Shown here one piece after another: positions 1-8,261 of a stretch of 64,000 nt of DNA. A program made the position numbers and the translations under genes. The notes beneath the pieces are model-generated. The model made no database searches, was not told where the DNA came from, and saw only the letters and a list, made by a program, of their open reading frames with translations. Within the stretch, counting starts at the first letter, position 1; each line of letters begins with the position of its first letter. Source of the DNA: Bacteroides sp. (GTDB lineage Bacteria > Bacteroidota > Bacteroidia > Bacteroidales > Muribaculaceae); assembly GCA_014802435.1 (NCBI GenBank), contig JAAVCG010000005.1, positions 62,001 to 126,000 on the forward strand, in the 5' to 3' direction.

Positions 1-857
1 GACGTGCCGCCACCGATTTCGCCGTTGGCAAGCCATCCGCCCATATATTCCTTTTTGAGGTTTACGTCCATGACCAAGGGGTCATTACTCTTATCGCGCT
101 CAATGTTTCTCCCGCGGAATTCCTCCGGCTCGCGGCGATAGACCTGCACGTTTTTGACGGTAAACGCCGGGAGACTGCGCAAGGCAACTTGCGGGTCACC
201 CTGAAAGAACTTGCGACCGTTGACCAACAGTTGATCTACAAACTGCCCGTTGACCGTAATCCGCCCGTTATCATCTAATTGCGCCCCCGGAAGTTCACGA
301 ATCAGATTGTCAAGCATCGAACCCTCCGGAAGTTGAAAGGCCGTAGCGTCATATTCCAAGGTGTCGCCTTTCATCACCATCTTAACCTTTGTGGCCGTGA
401 CGGTTACTTCATTCAGTCGATGTTCCTTTTGCGGGCGTCTTAGATATATTGCGCCCAACTCTACAAATGAAACCTTTTCCCCGGAGAATATCACCGATTT
501 TTTTTCTACGTCAAACTCTTCCGTTTGATAGCCCTTTGCAGAGATTGTTACCTGATATTTGTCATGCTCGGGTACCGTTCCCTCATAGCGAACGATTTCA
601 TAGGCTGAACGATAGCTCTCAGAAATTTCATATCCGATAGAATCTACCAACACGACTCCAAGAGAATCCCGTATAGTGATTTTTGCGTTTTTTAATGGTA
701 GTTCCGTAACAGCGTCAAAAACGCTCCCAATTACGTTTATTGAGTTCTTTGGCTCACTGCATAGGCAGTACCCCCATATCATCATTGCGATTATTGTCAT
801 TCCTATCCGCCTAAACGGATAGGAATGACATGTCGTTACTTTAATGAGTTTGCTCAT
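1..857 (-). CDS. TonB-receptor-like outer membrane barrel (OMP0), 3' end outside window
   Basis: Only the first ~285 residues are visible; the frame stays open to base 1. It encodes a signal-like segment, a carboxypeptidase-regulatory-like domain and a plug-like domain with the family signature LNEVTVTATKVKMVMKGDT followed by EGSMLDNLIRELPGA and LLVNGRKFFQGDPQVAL. The frame opens at 857 with MSKLI, the same first codons as the precursor peptides of this locus, then runs into unrelated sequence. An internal Met at 800 gives a more usual signal peptide (MTIIAMMIWGYCLC). The gene may therefore be fused to a precursor start or initiate at 800. It is downstream of promoter 1204-1235 and a decayed thioredoxin-like gene. 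By family it should sit in the outer membrane; its substrate is unknown. Confidence 0.85.
   Translation of the reverse strand, partial: MSKLIKVTTCHSYPFRRIGMTIIAMMIWGYCLCSEPKNSINVIGSVFDAVTELPLKNAKITIRDSLGVVLVDSIGYEISESYRSAYEIVRYEGTVPEHDKYQVTISAKGYQTEEFDVEKKSVIFSGEKVSFVELGAIYLRRPQKEHRLNEVTVTATKVKMVMKGDTLEYDATAFQLPEGSMLDNLIRELPGAQLDDNGRITVNGQFVDQLLVNGRKFFQGDPQVALRSLPAFTVKNVQVYRREPEEFRGRNIERDKSNDPLVMDVNLKKEYMGGWLANGEIGGGT
795..830. repeat. Perfect 15-bp inverted repeat with 6-nt loop at the start of OMP0
   Basis: The arms tgtcattcctatccg (795-809) and cggataggaatgaca (816-830) are exact reverse complements around a 6-nt loop. In the OMP0 mRNA the hairpin lies between the ATG at 857 and the ATG at 800, and it buries the second ATG. 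None of the other four barrels of the array has it. It could hide a start site or be the scar of a rearrangement. Confidence 0.85.
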
Positions 858-898
858 GATTCTTTTGGTTAAAGTAGTTAATAGATTGATTTATTAGT

Positions 899-913
899 GA
901 GGCACGTGGCCTC
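899..913 (-). promoter_or_regulatory. Conserved GAGGC/GCCTC hairpin upstream of an MSKLI start (copy A)
   Basis: Short stem GAGGC-ACGTG-GCCTC about 42 nt upstream of the ATG at 857, beside the motif attagtga that also flanks the copies at 4556 and 8238. The loop differs between copies while the stem is kept. No U-tract follows on the minus strand, so it is not a clear intrinsic terminator. Confidence 0.5.
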
Positions 914-921
914 GTTTTTGG

Positions 922-1174
922 TCAGGTGGTAAATAAGGTTTTCAACGGTGTAGCCGGAGGGGAGTGGCTTGCCGTCGATGAGGATAGTTGGGGTGGAGGA
1001 GATTCACGCTTTTGCGGTCCATTTGTCGTGACGGATGAGTTCATCTACTATCTCCTTGGCGGTTTCGATGGGGATTTCCTGCTCAGGAGGATTGGCAAAG
1101 ATTTGCCGGAGGTAGAGCGGAGTGAACGGTACTTTCAATTCCGAAAGAATGATTTCAATAATTGGCTGCGGCAT
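922..1174 (-). pseudogene. Decayed C39/VKOR/thioredoxin-like gene remnant (copy A)
   Basis: An ATG at 1174 opens a 56-codon frame (MPQPIIEIILSELKVPFTPL, then ETAKEIVDELIRHDKW) that stops at TGA 1006-1004. The same frame continues past the stop with ISSTPTILIDGKPLPSGY, which resembles the C-terminal thioredoxin motif (TPT-hydrophobic-[ND]G..LP..Y.[IV]EDL) of Bacteroidota VKOR/C39 fusion proteins. The middle of such a protein is missing. Nearly the same sequence, with the same in-frame stop, occurs at 8262-8519. In this copy the natural C-terminus is also lost by a small deletion. Assignment to VKOR/C39 is from motif memory. Confidence 0.6.
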
Positions 1175-1203
1175 AACAAATTATTACGGTTGAATTGATG
1201 CTG

Positions 1204-1235
1204 CAAATTTATGTAAAAAAAATGAGATATACAAA
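1204..1235 (-). promoter_or_regulatory. Bacteroidota-type promoter, copy A
   Basis: On the minus strand a -33 TTTG (1235-1232) and a -7 TAAATTTG (1211-1204) are 20 nt apart, matching the Bacteroidota consensus TTTG-N19-21-TAnnTTTG. It reads into the remnant at 1174 and OMP0. The surrounding block (about 1175-1345) recurs at 8520-8700 and 14990-15170. Confidence 0.75.
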
Positions 1236-1345
1236 AATAGTGGTAAATATTTTTTCTTCAAAATGGCCCCTAACTTATTGATTCACAATATGGACGAAAA
1301 TTAAATTTTCTTCAGGCTGTTTTTATGCGTTATTTTAGAGCAATT

Positions 1346-1441
1346 CTAAGGCATATTTGAAGCCCTATTGCTACAGGATGGTTGCCGGCGAGAAATGCCC
1401 CCCGTTAGACTAAATTGGTGATAATGATGGAAATTTTGCAT
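1346..1441 (-). pseudogene. Start of a C39-type transporter gene, remnant (copy A)
   Basis: An ATG overlaps the stop of OMP1 as TAATG and opens a 31-codon frame beginning MQNFHHYHQF. This matches the start of the better preserved remnant at 8836 (MRRFHHYHQLN), where the C39 catalytic motif follows. Here the sequence after residue 10 is unrelated. In another frame the end of this segment encodes GFKYALELL and a stop, the tail also seen at 8680 and 15159. It looks like the two ends of a deleted transporter region joined together. Confidence 0.55.
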
Positions 1442-4233
1442 TATTTTCGTCTGGGTTTTATGTCAAGGCGGTAGGTGAGGGAGAGCAGGGCGTAGGAGGG
1501 CTGGGAGTTATAGCGGGTTTCGGTTCGCCCCTGAGCGTTGACCACCTGGCGAATGGTCGGAAGTTGGTGGAGCAGGTCAAAGCCGATGGCTTTGACGGTC
1601 CATTGCTTGGCGGAACCGAAAGTCTTGCTCAGTTGGAGGTTCCATACCCAGTCGGTCGTGTTCATTGTTGGCTCTTCGTAGCCACGGCGACAATATACCA
1701 TCAGTTCGGTTTGTATGTCGACACCCCAAAGCAATGGCGTCGAGGCTAATATTCCATAGTTTACGTGCATAAAATAAAATGGCGCAAAAACCCGGTCAAG
1801 ACTTACAAGTCTATTCCAGTTAAAGTCGACTTTGCCGGAGATGGTTGCGTTCCCCGGCGTCCATTTAAGTTCAAAGTTGTTATTAATTTGCCAGTGATTT
1901 ACTTTCAGAACATTAGGCACGTCCGAATCAGTTGAGTAGTCCGCAGAACGCAATAACTCGCCTTTAAGAGAGTTTGAAAGGTAGACCCGTTCGCTTTTAT
2001 CTAAATATTGAGAGTATGAGCCATGAATGTTGGCAAAAAAGTTTCCGTCAATATTGTAGGGCATAATCATTGTTATTCCATTCTGCCGGTTGTAGAATCT
2101 GGCCGATGTGATTGACCGGTCTGTACGCGAATATTTGGACGAAACTACGATTTGGCGGTTATGCAGCGATTGATTATTATTGAATACAAATTCGGCCGAT
2201 GAGAGTATTGACTTTCTGAGTTCCGGATTACCGCAAAAGCGCGACATCGGATCGGAGGAGTCAACAATCGGAAGCAAGTGAAGCATTTTGGGTGCCTCTT
2301 CTGAATAATTTAGAGAAAGTTTATAGTTTGAGCCCTCGCTCCATTCTCCCTTGCCTAACGAAGCAATTAAGGATCCAGACAGAAGAAGGTTCGTTTTATC
2401 AACAAATAAAGTGGTTACGCGCCTGTCTTTAATTTGGCGTGTCAAGATATTTTCCGTCAGATGCAACTGCAATTTAACAGGTCCGTCTATGCCGCCCGTA
2501 AAATCAATTTTATTTGAAAATCCGGATTCTGTTGTGAAGTAGCTATTTGCCAAATCCCTTAGCCAAAGGTCGTTGGTGTTAGGCGTATCGGCCATATAGT
2601 CCATTTCGCGTCTGCCGGATTGATAGGTGTATCCCAGCATGTAGCCTATATTGTAGTAACATGCGCTGCGCTTTGTAATGTCGAATGGATTGTGAATAGA
2701 AAATGCTTCAAAATTAATGTTGTGAGAATTTACGGGGAGTGATTCTCGATAAATGCGTGAAATATTATCCGACACTTTATCCGGATAAACTATAAAGTCC
2801 GTAATGTTATTTAACCGAGAAGAACCACGGCAATGGCCATTGAGTCCAAGATTCCAAATACGGAAACTTGCCGGAATCTTTTGTCCTAAATTCAGATATG
2901 TACGCATCCGAAGATTAGCGCCATATTTGTCACCTTTTACTGTTGATTTTTTTTGGCGTAAATATATCTTCGAGGTATTATTGTCAGATTCGGATGCCTC
3001 AATATTATCATCGGCTGTATTATGCTCATACCATGCACGAAGGTCGGTGGTATAGTACCCCTTGTCAAAATCTTGCTTGAAGTCGTTGTTAAACTCTAAG
3101 GCAGTTTCTCCTGTTTCTGACTTTAAATGGCTATTGTTGTAAATACTGCTGTCTTCAAGATACGCTTCATGATAGGTTGACACCTCATTATGACTGTTAC
3201 GGCGAGTAACAGTCAGGCTGTTATTGATTTCAGATTTTTGTTCTTTCCAAGTCCGAGAGTGGTTTATGCCGGCACTTTTGGCCGTTTTCAGTCCCGACGT
3301 CGTGGCATTTTCAATCCACCGTCCTTGATATCCGGGTCGATTCTCGGCATTGAGATTGTTGGCATTGGCATACACCGCCAAAGAACTGATTGGAGAGTAA
3401 TACATCGCAAAAATGCGCCCGAGCCATCGGGAATTCCAACCACCCCGAAGAGCCGAGCCCCCACCAAATTCATAATTGGAAATCAATCCGTGGGCATATT
3501 CCCGCTTTAAGGCTACGTCCATTACGATATGCTCTTCAAACACATCCGCAGGATTCTCTTTTTTATCATAGACTTTGACTTTACTCACAGTATAGGCCGG
3601 CAAATTCGCCAAGGCAACTGTTGGATCTCCCTTGAAAAAGTTGCGCCCGTTCACCAGCAGTTCACTGACAAATTTGCCATTGACAGTTATTTGTCCTGAT
3701 TCGCTCAAATTCGCTCCCGGGAGTGCGCGTATCAGTTCATCCAGCATTGAACCTTCCGACAAGCTAAAGGCCGTTGCATCATAAACCAAAGTATCGCCCT
3801 TCATTACCATCTTCACCTTAGATGCCGTAACTGTTACCTCATCAAGTGTTTTAGTTCTTTTCGACAGAAACATTTCTATCTCTTCAACATACACTCCGGC
3901 CGTAGAGTCGTTAAGCCAATAACTTGTCGCATCTAAAGTCCGCGAACCGTAACCATCCGCACTAACCCTTAAAATATAACTATTTCTGACAGAATCGACA
4001 GTAAAAGTTGATGTATACAGGTATCGGTCAGGCTCATCACTATATGGATTCTCAATTCGTGGAAGCGAATCACACACGACCAGTCCGGACGAATCCATAA
4101 CCGTCACCCTGGCACACGGTATGTCTAATCCCGTGTAGCCGTCACGAACCACCGCACCTACGCGTAACCGATAATACATCGGCGAAACAATAGATGCTAT
4201 GGACATCAGAACCAATGGTATTAAGCCCTTCAT
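1441..4233 (-). CDS. TonB-receptor-like outer membrane barrel (OMP1)
   Basis: This 930-residue protein has a signal segment (residues 1-20), a regulatory Ig-like domain (about 20-120), the signature LDEVTVTASKVKMVMKGDT near 130, a plug-like region with EGSMLDELIRALPGA and LLVNGRNFFKGDP, then a long OMP_b-brl_3-type barrel. It ends with the array-wide tail LTYRLDIKPRRK. I see no TonB box, so energy coupling is unproven. It starts 25 nt after precursor 1 and is followed by a TAATG overlap with a C39 remnant. The pairing suggests it handles or is targeted by the peptide encoded just upstream; that is an inference. Confidence 0.88.
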   Translation of the reverse strand: MKGLIPLVLMSIASIVSPMYYRLRVGAVVRDGYTGLDIPCARVTVMDSSGLVVCDSLPRIENPYSDEPDRYLYTSTFTVDSVRNSYILRVSADGYGSRTLDATSYWLNDSTAGVYVEEIEMFLSKRTKTLDEVTVTASKVKMVMKGDTLVYDATAFSLSEGSMLDELIRALPGANLSESGQITVNGKFVSELLVNGRNFFKGDPTVALANLPAYTVSKVKVYDKKENPADVFEEHIVMDVALKREYAHGLISNYEFGGGSALRGGWNSRWLGRIFAMYYSPISSLAVYANANNLNAENRPGYQGRWIENATTSGLKTAKSAGINHSRTWKEQKSEINNSLTVTRRNSHNEVSTYHEAYLEDSSIYNNSHLKSETGETALEFNNDFKQDFDKGYYTTDLRAWYEHNTADDNIEASESDNNTSKIYLRQKKSTVKGDKYGANLRMRTYLNLGQKIPASFRIWNLGLNGHCRGSSRLNNITDFIVYPDKVSDNISRIYRESLPVNSHNINFEAFSIHNPFDITKRSACYYNIGYMLGYTYQSGRREMDYMADTPNTNDLWLRDLANSYFTTESGFSNKIDFTGGIDGPVKLQLHLTENILTRQIKDRRVTTLFVDKTNLLLSGSLIASLGKGEWSEGSNYKLSLNYSEEAPKMLHLLPIVDSSDPMSRFCGNPELRKSILSSAEFVFNNNQSLHNRQIVVSSKYSRTDRSITSARFYNRQNGITMIMPYNIDGNFFANIHGSYSQYLDKSERVYLSNSLKGELLRSADYSTDSDVPNVLKVNHWQINNNFELKWTPGNATISGKVDFNWNRLVSLDRVFAPFYFMHVNYGILASTPLLWGVDIQTELMVYCRRGYEEPTMNTTDWVWNLQLSKTFGSAKQWTVKAIGFDLLHQLPTIRQVVNAQGRTETRYNSQPSYALLSLTYRLDIKPRRK

Positions 4234-4258
4234 TGTCCGACACTATGGAAACTATAAC

Positions 4259-4513
4259 TTAATAGTATAATGCTCTGGTTACTTTTGCACATGATGACAT
4301 CGAAGAGCAAACTTCGTTGCACTTTTTTGTACACGCAGCTTGGTCCGAAACTTCATAATATGCTTGAGGTGCTGTTACTGTCCCCCCGTATTTATCTTCC
4401 ATGTGGCAAGAGCATTTACTAGCTTGGGTTGAGCCGGCGAGGATGCCTTTGAGTTCCTCCGGGGTCAGAGGGGTGCCGATGATTTCGGCGGCGGGAATGA
4501 TGAGTTTGCTCAT
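4259..4513 (-). CDS. Double-glycine-leader precursor peptide 1 (84 aa)
   Basis: Residues 1-27 form a leader of the C39-cleaved type: in LTPEELKGILAG, Leu -12, Glu -8, Leu -7, Ile -4 and Ala-Gly -2/-1 fit the double-glycine consensus. The predicted core (residues 28-84) begins STQASKCSCHMEDKYGG and is rich in Cys (six) and Ser. The leader is nearly identical to precursors 2 and 3 while the core is unrelated, the usual mark of a ribosomal peptide precursor family (compare GG-Bacteroidales precursors). It lies 63 nt downstream of OMP2 and 25 nt upstream of OMP1. Intact and probably functional, but no maturation enzyme is visible nearby. Confidence 0.8.
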   Translation of the reverse strand: MSKLIIPAAEIIGTPLTPEELKGILAGSTQASKCSCHMEDKYGGTVTAPQAYYEVSDQAACTKKCNEVCSSMSSCAKVTRALYY

Positions 4514-4555
4514 GATTCTTATGGGTTTAAATGGTTAAATATTGAGTGAATTAGT

Positions 4556-4571
4556 GAGGCTTTCGGGCCTC
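4556..4571 (-). promoter_or_regulatory. Conserved GAGGC/GCCTC hairpin upstream of precursor 1
   Basis: GAGGC and GCCTC arms separated by tttcgg, in the 63-nt gap between OMP2 and precursor 1 and about 42 nt before the start codon. Same position and stem as the hairpins at 899 and 8238, with a different loop. It may modulate translation or mRNA processing between barrel and precursor. Confidence 0.5.
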
Positions 4572-4576
4572 TGTGG

Positions 4577-7500
4577 TTATTTTTTTTTCGGTTTGATGTC
4601 GAGGCGGTAGGTTAGTGTCAGCAGGGCATAGGCGGGCTGGGAATTGTAACTTGTTTCAGTCGTGCCCTGTGCTGTCAGTGTTCGCTTGATAGTCGGGAGT
4701 TGGTGGAGCAAGTCAAAGCCGATGGCTTTGATGGTCCACTCCTTGCTTCGGCCCAGTGTTTTCATTACTTGCAGGTTCCATACCCAGTCTGTGCGATTCA
4801 TTGTCGGGTCGCCGTAACCGCGACGACAGTATGCCATCACATCTGTATCCAAATCAATTTCCCATGGCAGCCGGGCTTTGAAGCCTATGCCATAGTTAAC
4901 GTCGAAATAACTCATTGTGGTAAACACATTGTCGAGCGAGTTAAGCCTATGCCAGTCAAAGTCAACTTTTGCGCTGAGGTTGATAGCTTCTGTTACCTTG
5001 TATCGCAGGAGCAGGTTATCCTTGATGTTCCAACCGTCAACTGCACTTTTTCGCACCGTACTGCCAAGAATGGATGAATAGTCGACACTATGTTCAAACC
5101 GCGGCTCTATGCGGTTGCTGAAATAGATATGGTCTTTTCGGTCAAGCGTGCGGGAATATTCCATCGGCATATCGATTCTCCAATTACCATTGATATTTTC
5201 CGGACGAGAGGTCAAGACTCCGGTTGTCTGGTCAAATGTGCGGGCCATTGCAAATGCTCGGTCAGTTTTAGATGCGCTGATAGAAAGGTTATACATTCGC
5301 TGCCGGGAAGTTTTAGACCCACTCATTCCGGCGGTGACAACATATTGGATACTTTGCTTCAAGCCGGAGTTACCGAGGCTGACCAAGAGCGGATTGCTGT
5401 TATCTCGGACGTCCATAAGATAATTCATGGATGGAGCCATGTTGCGGATGCGGAATGTGATATAGCGGGAGTTCGCTTGATTGTTGTTGTCGATTGTAAG
5501 CCCTATATTATATTGCATATCATTACGTTGAAGATCTGTTCGGGTCAGATCTCTATAGTCGTGCATAGATCGGTGCAAGAATGTAAGTACAGGGTTGAGC
5601 TTGATACCAAATCCTTTCGTTGAATAACTTAAAATTGGATACAACTCATGTGATTGGGTTCTTTCAGTGGTCAAATAACTATTGGCAACATCCATAATCC
5701 AACCCTGCATCCCTGAAAGGGACGGGGCGGTAATGTCATCGTTATTTTCATCCGATTTGTTTCGCTCAATCTGCCTTTTGCCGAACCGAAACTCGTTTCG
5801 ATAGCCATAGGTTAGATTAAACCTTCTAATGTGCTTACGTTCAGGCAAATCCTTTAACTGTATATTCGCCGAAATATCAATATAATGCGAGCGTGATGGA
5901 TTATTCTCCGTCAATAATTCAAATAGATTATTGGCAGGAAGCGATGGATAGATAATATTGTCCGAGCCGTTTTCAACCCATTTGCTTTTGGAATAACCCG
6001 CACGAACTGACAGCCAATTAGTATGTATTTCTTTCGGCAGGATTCCGTAAGGGATTGCCATGCGCATGAAGCCATAGATATTCAACCGATGGTTCTTCCC
6101 GTTGGCAATCTGTTCGCGCTGATATAGCAGGTCATTTTCAAAGTCGGGACTGCCTGCTTCGTTAAAAATCTCCGTGCGCTCATTTTTTTCGTCACGTTTC
6201 GACGTTCCCTTTTTGTAGTCAGCCAATATACCTAATACAGGTCGGATAATCTTGAACCTACGGCTAATTTCGCTATTGAAACTTAGGGTTGTTACTTTGC
6301 CTTCAGTTTTTCTGACTCCTTTTGAGAATGAGTTGCCCTGCGGAATAAATAACTCCGCAAAATTCGTAATTCCCAAACGCGAGGTTTCATTAGCGGCGTC
6401 CACTTTGATATTCACGCCGTTTCGCTTCTGGTCTCGCCAGTCAGTGTTGTATTCAATGCCACCTCTTATGACCTTGGTCTCTCCGGCCGAAGGGTCCGGT
6501 TTGCTCCATTCTCCCTTTGAGCCGGCTTTCGATGAGTTGTTAAGATTATTGGCATTGGCATAAGCCGCTACATAATATAAAGCGGTAAATGTCATCGCAA
6601 AAACTCGCCCGAGCCACCTGAAATCGGCTTGATTGGTCGAGGACCCCGCCCCGATTTCATAGTTGGAAATCCATCCTCCGAGATATTCGCGCTTGAGGTT
6701 GACGTCAAGAACATACTCAAAGCCCGATTTATCCGTAGTCTGTTCGGCTTGCTCCTGACTCATGTGGGCCGGGGCTCGATAATATGCCTGGAGGTTCTTG
6801 ACCGTGTAATGAGGCAAATTACGCAGGGCAACCTGAGGGTCTCCCTTAAAGAATTCACGCCCGTTGACAAGCAATTCCTTGACGAACTGACCATTTATGG
6901 ATATTTGGCCATTTTCATTCAGGCGTGCACCCGGAAGTTGACGAATGAGGTCATCAAGCATTGAACCGCGAGGCAAGTTAAAAGCCGTTGCGTCATACTC
7001 AATCGTATCTCCTTTCATAACCATCTTGACTCGGGTGGCCGTTACGGTCACTTCATTCAGGCGTTTGCCTTCGTGAATCGGTGTCAATTCAATCGGGTTG
7101 TCCATAGAATAATACAGATTCCCCCGGCTATCAGTCTCAGGCTGAACTTTAAAGCGGTTTGAGGCATTTTCAAAGCCTTTTGCCGATATCCGGAGATTAT
7201 ACTCCTGAAGCAGAGGAACTCGTCCTGAGTATGTAGCCTGATCATATGCCCGGCGCTCTGAGGAAGTAACGGAAAAACTCAAAGAATCAACGAGAATATT
7301 TCCTCTTGTATCATCAATTGTTACCTTAGCGTTTTTGATCGGAAATAAAGTTTCGCCATTGACCACCTCCAATGATAAAGAAACCATGGGAATATCTATT
7401 TGTTGGAGAGGTATTTCGCAAAATGCAGTAAAATTCCCCGTAACTAAGTGTTCAATAGCCAAGTCTGAAATCAGAGTATCTACCGGAATATATCCGGGAG

Positions 7501-7915
7501 CATCAATCTTAAGCATGACGGGTAATGTATGCTTATACGAAAAAATATGTAAGACACTATATTTCTCTTTGTTGACATCATCAAATTTTTCAGACCGATA
7601 TTTACACCCAATGATAGCTCCGAGAGAATCGCATAAAGTAATCCGGGCATTTGGAATAACTCCATCAGTGAAACGATCATAAAGACACACAGATAAAGTC
7701 ATCTCCGGACTGCCTAAATCACTATCTTTGACATCTTTGTTTTCAGGAACATTGATATATTCCACTTCAACTGAGGTTTGTGATGTTTCGGAAGATCCTT
7801 TAGTCGTTGTGATTTTTACAATATCATTAGAGTTGTTCCCATACACATGGCAGGAGAAGAGGGCAATCAGTAAAGAAATATAACGAAACATGTTGAATAG
7901 TTGAATAAATTTCAT
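4577..7915 (-). CDS. TonB-receptor-like outer membrane barrel with duplicated regulatory domain (OMP2)
   Basis: At 1112 residues this is the longest of the array. After a signal peptide (about 1-26) come two successive carboxypeptidase-regulatory-like domains (about 70-165, with IPNARITLCDS, and about 175-285, with IKNAKVTIDDTRG); its paralogues have one. The signature LNEVTVTATRVKMVMKGDT, a plug-like domain and a barrel follow, with C-terminus LTLTYRLDIKPKKK. Its last ~90 residues closely match OMP1. The start lies 10 nt after precursor 2, suggesting translational coupling. An alternative start is Met9. Outer-membrane location is by family; substrate unknown. Confidence 0.88.
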   Translation of the reverse strand: MKFIQLFNMFRYISLLIALFSCHVYGNNSNDIVKITTTKGSSETSQTSVEVEYINVPENKDVKDSDLGSPEMTLSVCLYDRFTDGVIPNARITLCDSLGAIIGCKYRSEKFDDVNKEKYSVLHIFSYKHTLPVMLKIDAPGYIPVDTLISDLAIEHLVTGNFTAFCEIPLQQIDIPMVSLSLEVVNGETLFPIKNAKVTIDDTRGNILVDSLSFSVTSSERRAYDQATYSGRVPLLQEYNLRISAKGFENASNRFKVQPETDSRGNLYYSMDNPIELTPIHEGKRLNEVTVTATRVKMVMKGDTIEYDATAFNLPRGSMLDDLIRQLPGARLNENGQISINGQFVKELLVNGREFFKGDPQVALRNLPHYTVKNLQAYYRAPAHMSQEQAEQTTDKSGFEYVLDVNLKREYLGGWISNYEIGAGSSTNQADFRWLGRVFAMTFTALYYVAAYANANNLNNSSKAGSKGEWSKPDPSAGETKVIRGGIEYNTDWRDQKRNGVNIKVDAANETSRLGITNFAELFIPQGNSFSKGVRKTEGKVTTLSFNSEISRRFKIIRPVLGILADYKKGTSKRDEKNERTEIFNEAGSPDFENDLLYQREQIANGKNHRLNIYGFMRMAIPYGILPKEIHTNWLSVRAGYSKSKWVENGSDNIIYPSLPANNLFELLTENNPSRSHYIDISANIQLKDLPERKHIRRFNLTYGYRNEFRFGKRQIERNKSDENNDDITAPSLSGMQGWIMDVANSYLTTERTQSHELYPILSYSTKGFGIKLNPVLTFLHRSMHDYRDLTRTDLQRNDMQYNIGLTIDNNNQANSRYITFRIRNMAPSMNYLMDVRDNSNPLLVSLGNSGLKQSIQYVVTAGMSGSKTSRQRMYNLSISASKTDRAFAMARTFDQTTGVLTSRPENINGNWRIDMPMEYSRTLDRKDHIYFSNRIEPRFEHSVDYSSILGSTVRKSAVDGWNIKDNLLLRYKVTEAINLSAKVDFDWHRLNSLDNVFTTMSYFDVNYGIGFKARLPWEIDLDTDVMAYCRRGYGDPTMNRTDWVWNLQVMKTLGRSKEWTIKAIGFDLLHQLPTIKRTLTAQGTTETSYNSQPAYALLTLTYRLDIKPKKK

Positions 7916-7925
7916 AGAATAAATC

Positions 7926-8195
7926 TCATATAGCAGTACAATTTGTCATAGCGGAGGGGGTGTTGCAGAACTTTGGATGGTAACATGACCGGGCTTCGTG
8001 GTGCCCTCGCCATGATGGAGCGCTAATAACCTGGGTATAATGAGGGGTGTTCCCATATTCATCAACGGGACCACTACGTTCATAAGAACAGGTACAGACT
8101 TTGGTAATGGAATATCCGGCGAGGATACCTTTGAGTTCCTCCGTGGTCAGAGGAGTGCCGATGATTTCGGCGGCGGGAATGATGAGTTTGCTCAT
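7926..8195 (-). CDS. Double-glycine-leader precursor peptide 2 (89 aa)
   Basis: The leader (residues 1-27) differs from that of precursor 1 at one position (LTTEELKGILAG). The predicted core starts YSITKVCTCSYERSG and continues to FCNTPSAMTNCTAI, with Cys at spread positions plus several His, Tyr and Pro residues. It shares with precursor 1 only a Lys/Cys pattern soon after the cleavage site. The gene is 10 nt upstream of OMP2 and downstream of a decayed thioredoxin-like gene under promoter 8549-8580. The cleavage site is predicted from the leader consensus. Confidence 0.8.
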   Translation of the reverse strand: MSKLIIPAAEIIGTPLTTEELKGILAGYSITKVCTCSYERSGPVDEYGNTPHYTQVISAPSWRGHHEARSCYHPKFCNTPSAMTNCTAI

Positions 8196-8237
8196 GATTC
8201 TTTGGTTTGTTAATGGTTAATAATTGAGTTTATTAGT

Positions 8238-8253
8238 GAGGCTTTTGGGCCTC
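8238..8253 (-). promoter_or_regulatory. Conserved GAGGC/GCCTC hairpin upstream of precursor 2
   Basis: GAGGC and GCCTC arms around ttttgg, with the flank attagtga shared with the copies at 899 and 4556, about 42 nt before the precursor 2 start. Confidence 0.5.
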
Positions 8254-8261
8254 GATTTTGG

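Noticed and set aside
1004-1006. The TGA in both thioredoxin-like remnants as a selenocysteine codon
   Set aside because: No adjacent SECIS-like hairpin was evident, the position is not a known redox Cys, and the rest of the gene is collapsed; a nonsense mutation is simpler.
926-1198. Plus-strand 90-codon open frame
   Set aside because: It is the complement of the decayed thioredoxin-like remnant, whose minus-strand frame carries recognisable motifs and a promoter.
1381-1405. A leader-like ctcgccggcaac after OMP1 as another precursor fragment
   Set aside because: Similarity to the precursor cleavage region covers only about 14 bases with an insertion and no leader upstream; probably chance.
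5090-5623. Long plus-strand open frame of 177 codons inside OMP2
   Set aside because: Antisense to a well-supported barrel gene; no start signal or domain. Several similar shadows lie in the other barrels.
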